A DNA stretch of 64,000 nt from Streptomyces sp. NRRL F-5135 (lineage in GTDB: Bacteria > Actinomycetota > Actinomycetes > Streptomycetales > Streptomycetaceae): positions 186,001 through 250,000 of the forward strand of contig NZ_JOHR01000013.1 of NCBI RefSeq assembly GCF_000719775.1. Reading direction: 5' to 3'. Shown piece by piece: positions 41,976 to 55,710 of this stretch. Position numbers and translations under genes: made by a program. The notes beneath the pieces were generated by a model, which made no database searches, had not been told where the DNA came from, and saw only the letters and a program-made list of their open reading frames with translations. Position 1 is the first letter of the stretch. Every line of letters starts with the position of its first letter.

Positions 41976-43847
41976 ATGCCCGGAAGACTGCGGGGGCGAC
42001 TGCGGTACTGGTTCGACGGCACGATGGACCGGGGCACCCCCGCGCTGATCGGCTGGCTGGGGCTGGCCTCCTTGGCCTTGATCACCCTGGTCTCCGGGAC
42101 CGTGGTCGTCTTCGCCCGCGAGGACACCGAGGAGAACGGCGGCTGGCCCGGCGTCATCTGGATGAGCCTGCTGCGCACCCTCGATCCGGGGACGATGGGC
42201 GGGGACACCGGGCAGCCGCTGTTCCTGATCCTCATGCTCACGGTGACGATCGGCGGGATCTTCATCGTCAGCGCGCTGATCGGTGTGATGACGACGGGCC
42301 TGGAGACCCGGATCCAGGAGCTGCGCAAGGGCAGGTCCCGGCTGATCGAGCACGAGCACACCATCGTGCTGGGCTGGTCGGACCAGATCTTCACGGTGGT
42401 CGCCGAGCTGGTGGAGGCCAATCAGAGCGAGCGGCGCTCCTGCGTGGTGATCCTCGCCGACCAGGACAAGGTCGACATGGACGACGAGATCCGGCGGCGG
42501 ATCCCGGACACCGGGAAGACCCGGGTGATCTGCCGCTCCGGCAACCCGTTGCACCGCGGCGACCTGGAGCTGGTGAGTCCGGACACGGCCAAGGCGATCA
42601 TGGTGCTGCCGCCCGTCGGGGCGGAGAGCGACATCGACGTCATCAAGGTGCTGTTGCTGCTGAACAGCCGTACGTGGCGGGGACCGCGCCCGAACGTGGT
42701 GGCTGCCGTGCAGAACTCCGCGAACCTGGCGGCGGCCCGGCTGGCCGCGGGCGAGGACGCGCTCGTCATCGACGTCGACGACATAGCCGTACGGCTGATC
42801 GTCCAGTCCCACCGGCAGTCCGGGCTGTCCACCGTCTTCAACGAGCTGCTCAGCTTCATGGGCAACGAGATCTACCCCTGGACCGAGCCGGCGCTGACCG
42901 GCGCCACCTACGGGGAATCACTGAACGCCTTCGCACTCGGCATACCCATCGGCCTGCACCGCGCGAACGACGAGATATGGGTCAACCCGGCGATGGACAC
43001 CGTCATCGGGGAAGGGGACCGGCTACTGGTCCTGGCCGAGGACGACCTGCTCATCAAGGCGACGGGTGAGCGGCCCACGATCGTGGAGTCGGCGATCGCG
43101 ACGGCCGGCGTCCGGACGCCCGAGCCGGACCGGACGCTGCTGATCGGCTGGAACCCGCGGGCAGCGAAGATCATTTCGCTGCTCGACCGGCTGGTGCGGC
43201 CGGGATCCGTGCTGGACGTGGCGGCCCCGCGGCAGCCCGTGGAGTACGCGAGCGGCCGGCTGGACAACCTGACGGTCGGCTTCAAGCGCTGCGAGCCCGT
43301 CCACCGCCCCTCGCTGGAGGCCCTGGGCCTGGACGACTACCGCCACATCGTGGTGCTGACGGACGAGTCGGTCGCCCCCGGGCGGGCCGACGACCGCACC
43401 CTGGTCACCCTCCTGCACCTGCGGGACATCGAGATCCAGCTCGGCGACCCGTATTCCATCGTCACCGAGATGAACGACGACGCCAACCGTGAGGTCGCAC
43501 AGGTCACCAAGGCCGACGACTTCATCGTCAGCACCAAGGTCATCAGCCTCCTGCTCACCCAACTCACCGAGAACCGCCACCTGTACGCGGTGTTCGCCGA
43601 CCTCTTCGACCCCGAGGGATCGGAGATCTACCTCAAGCCGGCGGCGAGCTACCTCGCACCGGGCGCCGAGGCGAACTTCGCCACGGTGATCGAGGCCGCC
43701 CGGCAGCGGGGCGAGACGGCCATCGGCTACCGGCTGGAGCGGCACAGCGACGAACCACCGCTCTACGGTGTCCACCTCAACCCGTCCAAGACCGCGCCGC
43801 TGACCCTGTGCGAGGGGGACTCGGTCGTGGTTCTCGCCGAGGACTGA
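41976..43847 (+). CDS. CASTOR/POLLUX-like ion channel with RCK-type domains
   Basis: A 623-residue membrane channel homologue. Two membrane helices (PALIGWLGLASLALITLVSG and FLILMLTVTIGGIFIVSALI) flank a pore-helix segment with RTLDPGTMGGDTGQP. The cytoplasmic part starts EHTIVLGWSDQIFTVVAELV, the Rossmann-like RCK entry typical of CASTOR/POLLUX, with a second one later (TLLIGWNPRAAKIISLLDRL). Plant homologues conduct calcium or potassium in the nuclear envelope; bacterial ones are uncharacterised. ATG at 41976 follows GGAGG. The gene stands alone. Confidence 0.88.
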   Translation: MPGRLRGRLRYWFDGTMDRGTPALIGWLGLASLALITLVSGTVVVFAREDTEENGGWPGVIWMSLLRTLDPGTMGGDTGQPLFLILMLTVTIGGIFIVSALIGVMTTGLETRIQELRKGRSRLIEHEHTIVLGWSDQIFTVVAELVEANQSERRSCVVILADQDKVDMDDEIRRRIPDTGKTRVICRSGNPLHRGDLELVSPDTAKAIMVLPPVGAESDIDVIKVLLLLNSRTWRGPRPNVVAAVQNSANLAAARLAAGEDALVIDVDDIAVRLIVQSHRQSGLSTVFNELLSFMGNEIYPWTEPALTGATYGESLNAFALGIPIGLHRANDEIWVNPAMDTVIGEGDRLLVLAEDDLLIKATGERPTIVESAIATAGVRTPEPDRTLLIGWNPRAAKIISLLDRLVRPGSVLDVAAPRQPVEYASGRLDNLTVGFKRCEPVHRPSLEALGLDDYRHIVVLTDESVAPGRADDRTLVTLLHLRDIEIQLGDPYSIVTEMNDDANREVAQVTKADDFIVSTKVISLLLTQLTENRHLYAVFADLFDPEGSEIYLKPAASYLAPGAEANFATVIEAARQRGETAIGYRLERHSDEPPLYGVHLNPSKTAPLTLCEGDSVVVLAED

Positions 43848-43948
43848 GCCAAGGGCTGACCCGTTCCGCTAGCCGTTCGGCCCGCGCGGACCGCCGCGTT
43901 CGCCCGGCCCGCGCGGATCGTGCGGACCGCGCTCGCCCGGCCCGGGCG

Positions 43949-45196
43949 TCAGCCCGCCGGGGCCGCGGTGGCCACGGCCTCCGCGGTCAAGGGGGCGTGC
44001 AGGTAGTGGGCGACGCGTACCAAGTGCGCGCGTTCCTCGGCCGGTTCCGTGTCCAGGCCCGGCAGCGGTGTCTGGTCCTCGCGGGGGCGCGGGGCCGTAC
44101 CGGAGTTCAGCGCCTCCACGGCGGACCGCAGCGCGGCGGCCACGATCAGGGCCGACCGGTCGTCGGCGGCCAGGCCGTCCCGTTCGGCGAGCCGGCCGGC
44201 GGCGGTGACGACCGCCGGGCCGACCCAGGGGCGCAGCGTGAGCTGGCCGTCGCGGATCTCCAGGCCGCGCCGGGCGGTGCGCCACTCCAGGTCACGGACC
44301 GCGAGCCGCTCGGTCCAGGCGGACGGGGGAGCCTCCAGGGCCAGGCGCTCGTCCGCCCGGTACACCAGGTCCCACAACGGGCGCAGGGCCCGGTAGTCGC
44401 TGCGTCGGCGCCGCCAGGCGGAGACGGCGGGACCGGCGAAGCCGGCGGTGATGAGCACCGCTCCGAGCGCGGCGAACACCGGGCCGAGGGCCGTGCTCAG
44501 CCATTCCGCGCCCGTGACCCGCGCGAAGGCCGTGCCGATCGCGATGAGCTTGCACAGCACATAGCCGCAGGCGACGACTCCGCCGAGGGCGATCAGCCGG
44601 ATGCCCCGGTGCAGTCCGCCGCGCGGCAGCCGGTCGGCGTGCCCCCGGCACACCCGGCTGATGTCGATCAGCGCGAAGCCGAACAGTGCCTGGTAGATGA
44701 CCAGGAACGCCGCGATCCGCCAGTCCGTCGCGAAAGTGGTGTCGAACGTGAGCGGTGTCTCCGGGCTGGTCGCGTCGCCGGCGAGGAACAGCCCGACCAT
44801 CACCGGGACCAGAACGGCGAACACCGCCAGCCGGCGCCGCACCTGGTGCCAGGTGTCCGCGGTGACCGCGTCCCACACCCGTACGCCGGTGCGCTCCTTC
44901 GGCGGGGTCCACATCCGTGCCAGCACCACGGCCGCCGCGGAGAAGCCCGTGATACCCAGATAGACGAGGACCGTCGCCAGGTTCCCGCGGTGCGCGACCC
45001 GGTCGATCAGCCGGTACACGACCGGGGCGGCCACGACGAAGGCGGTGGCGGGCGCCGCGATGGTCAGGGCGACGACGAGCAGGCCCTGGGACGGGTCCCG
45101 GAGCCAGGCCCGTATCTTCAGGGCGGCCACGACCCAGGCCACCGAGCCGATGCCGAGGTAGACGATGTTGTACGGAGTCTCGGACACGTCAGACAT
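43949..45196 (-). CDS. MAB_1171c-type integral membrane protein (DUF6545)
   Basis: A 415-residue protein with about eight membrane helices in the first 270 residues (IVYLGIGSVAWVVAALKIRA, LATVLVYLGITGFSAAAVVL, GIRLIALGGVVACGYVLCKL) and a soluble C-terminus beginning LRPLWDLVYRADERLALEAP. The latter stretch is typical of DUF6545/MAB_1171c putative transporters. It overlaps the ImmA/IrrE gene upstream by 8 nt and is the third gene of an XRE-ImmA/IrrE-DUF6545 operon, a very common arrangement in Streptomyces. Its transport role is not proven. Confidence 0.83.
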   Translation of the reverse strand: MSDVSETPYNIVYLGIGSVAWVVAALKIRAWLRDPSQGLLVVALTIAAPATAFVVAAPVVYRLIDRVAHRGNLATVLVYLGITGFSAAAVVLARMWTPPKERTGVRVWDAVTADTWHQVRRRLAVFAVLVPVMVGLFLAGDATSPETPLTFDTTFATDWRIAAFLVIYQALFGFALIDISRVCRGHADRLPRGGLHRGIRLIALGGVVACGYVLCKLIAIGTAFARVTGAEWLSTALGPVFAALGAVLITAGFAGPAVSAWRRRRSDYRALRPLWDLVYRADERLALEAPPSAWTERLAVRDLEWRTARRGLEIRDGQLTLRPWVGPAVVTAAGRLAERDGLAADDRSALIVAAALRSAVEALNSGTAPRPREDQTPLPGLDTEPAEERAHLVRVAHYLHAPLTAEAVATAAPAG

Positions 45197-45800
45197 GCTG
45201 GCCCTTGCGGTGCTCCAGCGCGGGCGCCAGCTGCGAGGTCGTACCGGCGCCGGGCGCCAGGACGAGGACGCGGGTCAGCTCGGCCCCCAGGATCTCCGCC
45301 TCCTCCTCCGCCGCCTCGTCGTAGTGGGACCGGCCGAGTACCAGCCGGAGCATGTCGGGGTCGATCGTGGACAGCTCCACGTGGCCCGTCTCCTCGTCCT
45401 CGGCCGGGGGTTCGGCCAGATGGCCGCAGAGCAGGTGCGCCAGTTCGTGGCAGATGATGTGCGCCCGGTGCAGACCGGACGTCTCCTCCTCGACGTACAC
45501 CACGTCGACGTCCGCGCGTCGCTCCACGAACCCGGAGGGCTCACCCACCCGCATCCGCCGGGGCACCAGCTCGACGCGGCGGCCGGTCCGCTCGGCGACC
45601 GCCGCGCACATCTCCTCCACCGTGCTCATCCGGGGCAGGCCCAACTGCCTGACCATGGCCCGCATCCGGCGGCGGGTACGTCCAAGATCTCGCACGTCGT
45701 CCCCATCAGACCCATCAGCGGCGTCGGCCAATCGCCAACGCCCGAGCGGCGTCCGCCCGGATGGCGTGTGCCCGTATGGCGCCTGCCCGTATCCGGTCAC
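45189..45800 (-). CDS. ImmA/IrrE-family metallo-endopeptidase-like protein
   Basis: A 203-residue protein with the zinc motif HELAHLLCGHL near residue 123 (HExxH plus downstream acidic residues), as in ImmA and IrrE proteases that cleave XRE repressors. Upstream, GLPRMSTVEEMCAAVAERTG is typical of the family in Streptomyces. The start is GTG at 45800, overlapping the XRE stop by 4 nt (GTGA). It may degrade or modulate the XRE partner. The N-terminal 35 residues are a Tyr/Gly/Pro-rich, low-complexity segment. Confidence 0.85.
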   Translation of the reverse strand: MTGYGQAPYGHTPSGRTPLGRWRLADAADGSDGDDVRDLGRTRRRMRAMVRQLGLPRMSTVEEMCAAVAERTGRRVELVPRRMRVGEPSGFVERRADVDVVYVEEETSGLHRAHIICHELAHLLCGHLAEPPAEDEETGHVELSTIDPDMLRLVLGRSHYDEAAEEEAEILGAELTRVLVLAPGAGTTSQLAPALEHRKGQHV

Positions 45801-46390
45801 GCCTCGGGGCTGCCGTCGGGCAGCCCGACCGCCTTCCGTAGCTGCTCCACCACGGTGAGGGCGGCGTCCTGCATCTCGGGCGGCAGGCCGGCCGCACGCA
45901 TCGCGATGCGCTCGACCCGAGCGTCCCGCAATGCCTCGATCTTCCGCAAGTCCCGCTCGACGGCCTGTGCGGTGGCGGAGTCGGTGAAGTAGTCCAGCGG
46001 GACGCCGAAGAACTTGGCGATCTTCACCGCGTTCTCCAGGCTGGGCTTCTGGGTGCCCTTGCGGAGGTTGCCGATGTACGTGCCGCTGAGGCCGGTGCCC
46101 TCGGCGATCTCCGAATCGCGCCAGGGGCGGCCCAGGTCCCTCGGGTAGATCACCGAGATCACGCGCCGGAAACGGACCGCGAAGTCGGCCGAGTCGGGGG
46201 AGTCGGCGGGGTCGGGCGAGGCGGGCACGCCGGAGGACGCGGGAGCGCCGGAAGACGCGGGGACGCCGGGCGACACGGAAGTGCGCGGCGTGGCCAGCGA
46301 GTCCCGAGAGTCCGACGGGTCCCCACCGTCGCCGGGTCGGAAGGCCGACGCTTCTGAACGTGGAGGATCGGTGGCCATGGGCCGGATCAT
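45797..46390 (-). CDS. XRE-family transcriptional regulator
   Basis: A 197-residue regulator. After a disordered Pro/Ser/Asp-rich N-terminus of about 75 residues (ASSGAPASSGVPASPDPADS), the HTH is RDSEIAEGTGLSGTYIGNLR, KGTQKPSLENAVKIAKFFGV, with a C-terminal helical extension (VERDLRKIEALRDARVERIA). The ATG at 46390 has GAGGAG 4 nt upstream; the ATG at 46378 is the alternative. It is the first gene of the module with ImmA/IrrE and DUF6545. A similar XRE-ImmA pair ends the window. Confidence 0.85.
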   Translation of the reverse strand: MIRPMATDPPRSEASAFRPGDGGDPSDSRDSLATPRTSVSPGVPASSGAPASSGVPASPDPADSPDSADFAVRFRRVISVIYPRDLGRPWRDSEIAEGTGLSGTYIGNLRKGTQKPSLENAVKIAKFFGVPLDYFTDSATAQAVERDLRKIEALRDARVERIAMRAAGLPPEMQDAALTVVEQLRKAVGLPDGSPEA

Positions 46391-46874
46391 AGAACTCCTC
46401 GGCCTGCGGAGGACATCACACCGCCTCATCGATTACACGATTGTTGTGACCAAATCGCCAGCAATGGGGCATCCGGTGACGGATTATAGGCGCTAACCTC
46501 GCGAACGCTCAACCATAGTTGACTTAACCTGGCGGTCGGGCCAGGATCGACAGCAGTGAACACGCGCACCCGCACCGTTACCTCGACAGCCTCGCCGGCA
46601 ACGGCGTCCGGCTCCGGGGTGCCGGGCACCGCTGCCCCACGGGGGTGGGCATCGGAGCCCGGCGCTCCGGAATGACGGGTGGTTCGCGGGGCGCGATGAG
46701 GCACGCGCCCCGGCCGGCCCACGTACGGTACGGCCGAGGCGCCGCCGTCAGGCGTACGTCACGTACCCGTCCCTGACGCACCCGTTCTTGACGCTCCTGA
46801 GCTCGACTCTCCTGTCCATGACGCGCGTGTCCATGACGCGCGTGTCCATGACGTACCCATCCGTCACGGACTCC
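46391..46874. other. Intergenic region between divergent modules, with a 15-bp repeat
   Basis: No gene is supported. Three 15-bp units TCCATGACGCGCGTG start at 46815, 46830 and 46845, just below the stop codon of the secreted protein at 46875. The XRE promoter probably lies near 46400-46530, where the sequence is A/T-richer. Confidence 0.55.
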
Positions 46875-50191
<3,317 letters not shown>

Positions 50192-50216
50192 GCGTCCCGC
50201 CCGGCCGGAACACGCG

Positions 50217-50255
50217 CGCGGCACGGCGCCCCCTCACCGGGGTCGCCGTGCCGCG
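50217..50255. terminator. Bidirectional hairpin between GH10 and hemerythrin genes
   Basis: CGCGGCACGGCG (50217-50228) pairs with CGCCGTGCCGCG (50244-50255); an inner CCCC/GGGG extends the stem. Located between convergent genes. Confidence 0.8.
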
Positions 50256-50296
50256 TCCGTTTCCGCCCGCGCGCGCCACGCGCCACGCGCCACGCG

Positions 50297-50875
50297 CTAC
50301 GCGCTGCTCTTGATCGCGTCCCGCGCCCGGTCGAGCATCGACGTGAACGGGCCCACGGCCCACTGCGCCTTGGGCGACCCGGCCACGGCCGGGTGCGGGC
50401 GCGTCGGCGCCATCTTCTCCGCCGTCCGCAACCGCTTGCCCATGGTCTGGAGCTGTTCCCTCGTGCGCCCCGACCGCACCGCCGGGAACTCCTCCCGCTC
50501 CTCGTGCTCGGCGTGCTCGACGACCGACTGTGCGAACTCCGCGAATTCGGCGTCGAACTCCGCGCTGTCGAGATCCATCCTCTCCAGCTCGGCGAGTACG
50601 TGGTTCGCCTCCTTCTCCTCGCGGTTCCGGGCGTCGGCCTCCCGCTTCCCCGCGGTGTCCTCCGCGACCGGGCGGACGATCATCTCCTCCGCGGTCTCGT
50701 GGACGGCGAGCAGGGCCCGCAGGTCGTCGAACGCCTGCCGCTTGGCGCTGCCGCGCGTGTTCCTCACCTCTGTGCAGAGCTCCCGGATACGAGCGTGCTG
50801 CTCCAGCAGGATCGCCACCACGTCCCCGTCGGGCAGCCGTGCCGCCTGCTCCCGGTCCGCCTGTGCCTCACCCAT
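50297..50875 (-). CDS. Hemerythrin-domain protein
   Basis: A 192-residue cytoplasmic four-helix protein. Candidate di-iron ligands are in EQHARIRELC, AVHETAEEMIV, EEKEANHVLAELE and VEHAEHEEREEFPAV, the usual spacing for bacterial hemerythrin HHE proteins. Such proteins bind oxygen or nitric oxide, or store iron. The start is ATG at 50875. The C-terminus is longer and basic (MLDRARDAIKSS). It is alone, facing the xylanase gene. Confidence 0.9.
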   Translation of the reverse strand: MGEAQADREQAARLPDGDVVAILLEQHARIRELCTEVRNTRGSAKRQAFDDLRALLAVHETAEEMIVRPVAEDTAGKREADARNREEKEANHVLAELERMDLDSAEFDAEFAEFAQSVVEHAEHEEREEFPAVRSGRTREQLQTMGKRLRTAEKMAPTRPHPAVAGSPKAQWAVGPFTSMLDRARDAIKSSA

Positions 50876-51042
50876 GGTCGAAGCCTCTCTCTCGGACGTA
50901 TGCGCTCCCCTGTCGGGTCACCCCGTACGCCGCCGCGAAACAACCCGGTCCCGCGCCGCGCGTCCGTCCCTCGTCAGGCGGACGAGTGGCCCGCGTCCCG
51001 TGCGTGCGACGGGGGCCACGCGTACGACGCCCTACGCTCCGG

Positions 51043-51297
51043 TCATACGTACACCGCGTAGGCGAGGAAACCGACCGCGAAGAGCAGGACCACGAGGGCG
51101 ATGAGGACGAGCGGGCCCTTCGCCCAGCCTCTCGTGGGGTTGTGGGTCTCCCGCGGCCCGGCTCCGGACAGGCCTCCCTCGCCGGGCGGCGTCTCTCCGG
51201 GCGGCACGCCGCCTGGCTCGACGCCGGGTGTGCGGTCGGGGTCGGGGCCAGGACCGGGGCTTGGACCTTGGCCTGGGCCTTGGTGCGAGTCGCTCAT
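51043..51297 (-). CDS. DUF6480 small membrane protein
   Basis: An 84-residue protein. The N-terminal half is Gly/Pro/Asp-rich (HQGPGQGPSPGPGPDPDRTP). The C-terminus has THNPTRGWAKGPLVLIALVV and a single membrane helix ending the protein. This fits the small DUF6480 family common in Streptomyces. Function unknown. The ATG at 51297 is the only sensible start. Confidence 0.7.
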   Translation of the reverse strand: MSDSHQGPGQGPSPGPGPDPDRTPGVEPGGVPPGETPPGEGGLSGAGPRETHNPTRGWAKGPLVLIALVVLLFAVGFLAYAVYV

Positions 51298-51403
51298 GCC
51301 CTATGGGTGCCCCTAATCCGGGCAAAAGCATCCGTCTGTTCGGGCAATCGGGTACGCGGCCGGCTCAGCTCGGCGCCCGGGCGAAAAGGCGGGGAAAACC
51401 AAG

Positions 51404-51434
51404 GCCCCCCGGCCTCACCATGAGGTCGGGGGGC
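51404..51434 (-). terminator. Terminator of the Rpf-like gene
   Basis: GCCCCCCGGCCTCA (51404-51417) and TGAGGTCGGGGGGC (51421-51434) form a 14-bp stem with one G-T wobble and a 3-nt loop, downstream of the minus-strand gene that ends at 51502. Confidence 0.8.
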
Positions 51435-51501
51435 GTGGTCGTGGCCGTGTGGGCGCGGCCGGGGCGTGGGCCCCGGGCCTCGGGCCTGAGCGTGACGCCT
51501 C

Positions 51502-52440
<939 letters not shown>

Positions 52441-52560
52441 TCACCCGTGTGGCCGCCCCGGAGCGGCACTACGCAGTCCTGATGAATCGTCATATCAGCT
52501 GCTCACCCAGGCCCCTCGGGAGGCCGGGGTCCTGGATGCGCCGACTGTCATGACAGGGCG

Positions 52561-53952
52561 TCAGCCCCAGCTCTGGGAGTACTGGTTGCGGTAGCTCGCC
52601 TTCTCCGTCCGTATGGACTGCGCCACCGCCAGCCCCAGCACGCTCACCACGATGAGCACCAGCCCCGGTATGAGGGTCTCGAGGTCGACGATCCCGGTCA
52701 CCGTGCGCTGCGCGCCCGGCCCCGGAGCCGCGATCCCCCCGGCCGCCGGCACCGAGGGGGCCGGTGCGGCGTCCGACGCGCCGCCTTCGCCGCCCTCCCG
52801 GGCGCCGCCGCCCGCCTCTCCCGCCGCGGTGGCGGCGCCGGTCAGCCGGACGCCGAGGGCGTTCATCGCCGACGTCACCGGCTCGAAGAACGTCGTTCCC
52901 CCGCTCGTGCAGTCCCCGCTGCCGCCCGACGTGATGCCGAGCGCGATCCCCTCCGCGAGCAGCGGCCCCCCGCTGTCCCCCGGTTCGGCGCAGACGGTGG
53001 TCTCTATCAGCCCGGAGACGGAGCCCTCGCGGTAGTTGACCGTGGCGTTCAGCGCCGTGACCTGCCCGCTGCGCAGTCCGGTCGTGCTGCCGCTGCGGAA
53101 GACCTGCTGGCCGACGACCGGGTCCGCGGCGCCCGTGACCCGTACGGCCTGGCCGTTGCCGATGTCCACGATGTTGGCGTCGGCGCCGGGGGCGGCGCCC
53201 TCCTCGTACCGTACGAGCGAGAAGTCGTTCCCCGGAAAGCGTCCCGCGACCGTGGTGCCGATCTGACCGGCCGCCAGGTCCTCCGCGAACCAGCCCGTGC
53301 CCACCGGCCCGCAGTGACCGGCCGTCAGGATGAACTGCTCGGCGCCGTTGGTCACGTTGAACCCCGCCGAGCACCGGCCGCCGTTGGTGAGGATGGGCGC
53401 GGCGCCGTTCACCCTGGTGGTGAAGGTGCCTTCCGTCCTGCGCATCTCCACGGACCCGCCGATGTCCCGCGCGACCGCCGACATCCGGGACCAGTCGGCG
53501 GCGGAGACGGTGCTGTCGGCCCGTACGACGACCTTGTTGGATGCGTAGTCCACCGCCCAGGCCGTGCCGGCGACCCGGGAGGACCGGCTCAACGTCTCGG
53601 TGGCCGCACGCAGTTCGCGCATGTTGTAGCGCGTCATCTGGGGGCGCGCGCCCGCCCGCCGGACCTCGTCGGCCGCGGCCTCGTCGGTGACCGCGACCAC
53701 CGGCCGGCCGTCGGACCCGATCCAGGTGCCGGCCGTACGGGAGGTTCCGAGCCGCTCGACCAGGCCCGCGCCCGTCGCGGCGGCCCCGGACGCCCCGGAT
53801 GTACCGGGCGTACCGGACGCGCCGTTCCCGCCCGCTCTCGCCCCGCCGGGCTCTTCGGCCACCGCGTTCGAGACCAGCAGCCCACCGCAGAGGAGTCCGC
53901 CGACGGCCGCCAGTCGGACGATCCGCCGGAGGGTACGTCGCGCGTGCTTCAT
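52561..53952 (-). CDS. S1-family serine protease (streptogrisin-like) with C-terminal membrane helix
   Basis: A 463-residue protease. The signal peptide is RLAAVGGLLCGGLLVSNAVA. A pro-region (residues 40-165) precedes the chymotrypsin-like domain starting near VNGAAPILTNGGRCSAGFNV. The catalytic triad is His in LTAGHCGPV (near 213), Asp in PGNDFSLVRY (near 242), and Ser in CAEPGDSGGPLLAEG (near 325). Unlike secreted streptogrisins, it continues through a Gly/Ala/Pro-rich linker to a hydrophobic helix (LETLIPGLVLIVVSVLGLAV) and a short basic tail, so the protease should stay on the outer face of the membrane. ATG at 53952 follows GGAG. Confidence 0.9.
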   Translation of the reverse strand: MKHARRTLRRIVRLAAVGGLLCGGLLVSNAVAEEPGGARAGGNGASGTPGTSGASGAAATGAGLVERLGTSRTAGTWIGSDGRPVVAVTDEAAADEVRRAGARPQMTRYNMRELRAATETLSRSSRVAGTAWAVDYASNKVVVRADSTVSAADWSRMSAVARDIGGSVEMRRTEGTFTTRVNGAAPILTNGGRCSAGFNVTNGAEQFILTAGHCGPVGTGWFAEDLAAGQIGTTVAGRFPGNDFSLVRYEEGAAPGADANIVDIGNGQAVRVTGAADPVVGQQVFRSGSTTGLRSGQVTALNATVNYREGSVSGLIETTVCAEPGDSGGPLLAEGIALGITSGGSGDCTSGGTTFFEPVTSAMNALGVRLTGAATAAGEAGGGAREGGEGGASDAAPAPSVPAAGGIAAPGPGAQRTVTGIVDLETLIPGLVLIVVSVLGLAVAQSIRTEKASYRNQYSQSWG

Positions 53953-54291
53953 CCGTGGCTCCAATGCCGTACCGAGTCGCGTCGCCAGCGCCGGGGCCCG
54001 GGGGCGGGGAACGATGGGCCCCCCTCCCATACGTACGCACGCGCCGCCGCGTTCAGTGCGGGCGGGCACGGGCGGGCGGCGGGGAACGAGGCAGGGCCTG
54101 AGGCGGGGTGCGAGGCAGAGCGTGCGACAGGGCGAACGTGTCGGCCGCCGCCATGAGTCGCGGCCGGCCACGCCCCACCATGGTCCGCGTCCGTGAATCG
54201 TGCCCGAACCGTTGTCAGCGCGACCTGACACCCCTACGCTCACACGGTCTCGTTCATGAATACCGTTCACATACTTGATGGGAGCGCGGAA
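53953..54291. other. Divergent intergenic region
   Basis: No gene is supported. A short A/T-richer stretch around 54230-54290 (with TTCATGAATAC) probably contains the alginate lyase promoter. Confidence 0.45.
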
Positions 54292-55710
54292 ATGAGCGAC
54301 ATCTCCCCCCGCTTACGGCGGCGTTCCCTCGCCGCTCTGCTGACAGCCGTCACGGTCACGCTGGGCGGCCTCGTCGGACCGGCCGTCTCCCCCTCGACCG
54401 CCTCCGCCTCCCCTTCCACCTCCGCCTCCTCCGCCTTCGCCTCTGCCTCTGGCTCCTCCGGAACCACTGCTGCCGCTTCCGCGACCACCGGCGTCACCGG
54501 CATCGCCACCCCCGCGACCGTCGTCATCGACGGGCAGCGCATGCGCCAGGCCCGGCTCGCGCTCGCGAGCGGCCGTCCCGACCCCGCCCTCCGTACCGCC
54601 CTCGAGGCCCTCACCGCACGCGCCGACTCCTGGCTCGGCCAGGGCCCGTGGACCGTCACCGACAAACCCGCGCCCGCCCCGAGCGGCGACCCGCACGACT
54701 ACCTCAGCCAGGCGCCCTACTGGTGGCCCTCGCAGCCGCAGTCCGAGGACAACCCCCGGGGCTGCCCGTACATCCAACGCGACGGCGAGCGCAACCCCGA
54801 GGTCGACACCGGGACCGACCGCCCCGACCTGGGCAAGGTCGTGAACTCGGCCACGACGCTCAGCCTGGCCTGGTACTACACCGGGCGCGCGCGGTACGCG
54901 CGGGAGGCCGCCGAGATCCTGCGGACCTGGTTCGTCGCGCCCGCGACACGGATGAACCCGAACCTGAACCACGGGCAGTTCATCCCCTGCAAGTACGACG
55001 GCCGGGCCATCGGCATCATCGACTTCTCGCAGCAGTACACCAGCGTCCTCGACGCGCTCGCGGTCCTCGACACCGGCGCGCCCGGCTGGACGAGGGCGGA
55101 CCGGGCCGGCATGCGCGCCTGGAACGAGGACTTCCTCGACTGGCTGGTCGGCTCCCCCTTCGGCAAGGAGGAGTCGGCCGCCGACAACAACCACGGCACC
55201 TTCATGGACATGCAGGTCGCCGCCCTCGCCCTGGCCACCGGCGACCGCCGGCTCGCCCGTACGACGGTGCTCGCCGCCCGGGCGAAGCGGATCGACGCGC
55301 AGATCGCCGCCGACGGCAGCCAGCCCCAGGAGCTCGAACGCACGCGCAGCTGGCACTACTCGACCTTCGACCTCGTCGCGTACGCGCGCCTCGCAGCCGT
55401 CGGACAGCACGTCGGTGTCGATCTCTGGACGTATCAAGGGCCGGAGGGACAGGGCCTGTTCAAGGCCGTCCGCTATCTGCTCCCGGCCGCGACCGGAAAG
55501 AGCCCCTGGCCCCACCCGGAGCTGGACTTCCGCCGGTACGCGGCGAGCGACACCGTGCGGGCGGCGGCCGACGCGGGCGACCGCGCGGCCCGCGCCGCCG
55601 TACCGCACCTCGAGGCACCGCCCGGCGGCGACCTGTGGCCGCTCAGGCCGGCCGCGGAACAACTGGACTCGATAGCGGAACAGCAGCCGGGCCCGACGGC
55701 CGGCCGATGA
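54292..55710 (+). CDS. PL5-family alginate lyase, secreted
   Basis: A 472-residue exported polysaccharide lyase. The signal peptide is SLAALLTAVTVTLGGLVGPA; a Ser/Ala/Thr-rich stretch follows. The alginate-lyase (alpha/alpha toroid) domain shows GDPHDYLSQAPYWWPSQPQS, VVNSATTLSLAWYYTGRARY, ESAADNNHGTFMDMQVAALA and ELERTRSWHYSTFDLVAYAR. The NNHG and RTRSWHY segments carry candidate catalytic residues. ATG at 54292 follows GGGAGCG. Codon 8 is TTA (54313-54315), which should make translation dependent on the bldA tRNA and so on development. An in-frame ATG at 54256 is less likely. Confidence 0.9.
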   Translation: MSDISPRLRRRSLAALLTAVTVTLGGLVGPAVSPSTASASPSTSASSAFASASGSSGTTAAASATTGVTGIATPATVVIDGQRMRQARLALASGRPDPALRTALEALTARADSWLGQGPWTVTDKPAPAPSGDPHDYLSQAPYWWPSQPQSEDNPRGCPYIQRDGERNPEVDTGTDRPDLGKVVNSATTLSLAWYYTGRARYAREAAEILRTWFVAPATRMNPNLNHGQFIPCKYDGRAIGIIDFSQQYTSVLDALAVLDTGAPGWTRADRAGMRAWNEDFLDWLVGSPFGKEESAADNNHGTFMDMQVAALALATGDRRLARTTVLAARAKRIDAQIAADGSQPQELERTRSWHYSTFDLVAYARLAAVGQHVGVDLWTYQGPEGQGLFKAVRYLLPAATGKSPWPHPELDFRRYAASDTVRAAADAGDRAARAAVPHLEAPPGGDLWPLRPAAEQLDSIAEQQPGPTAGR

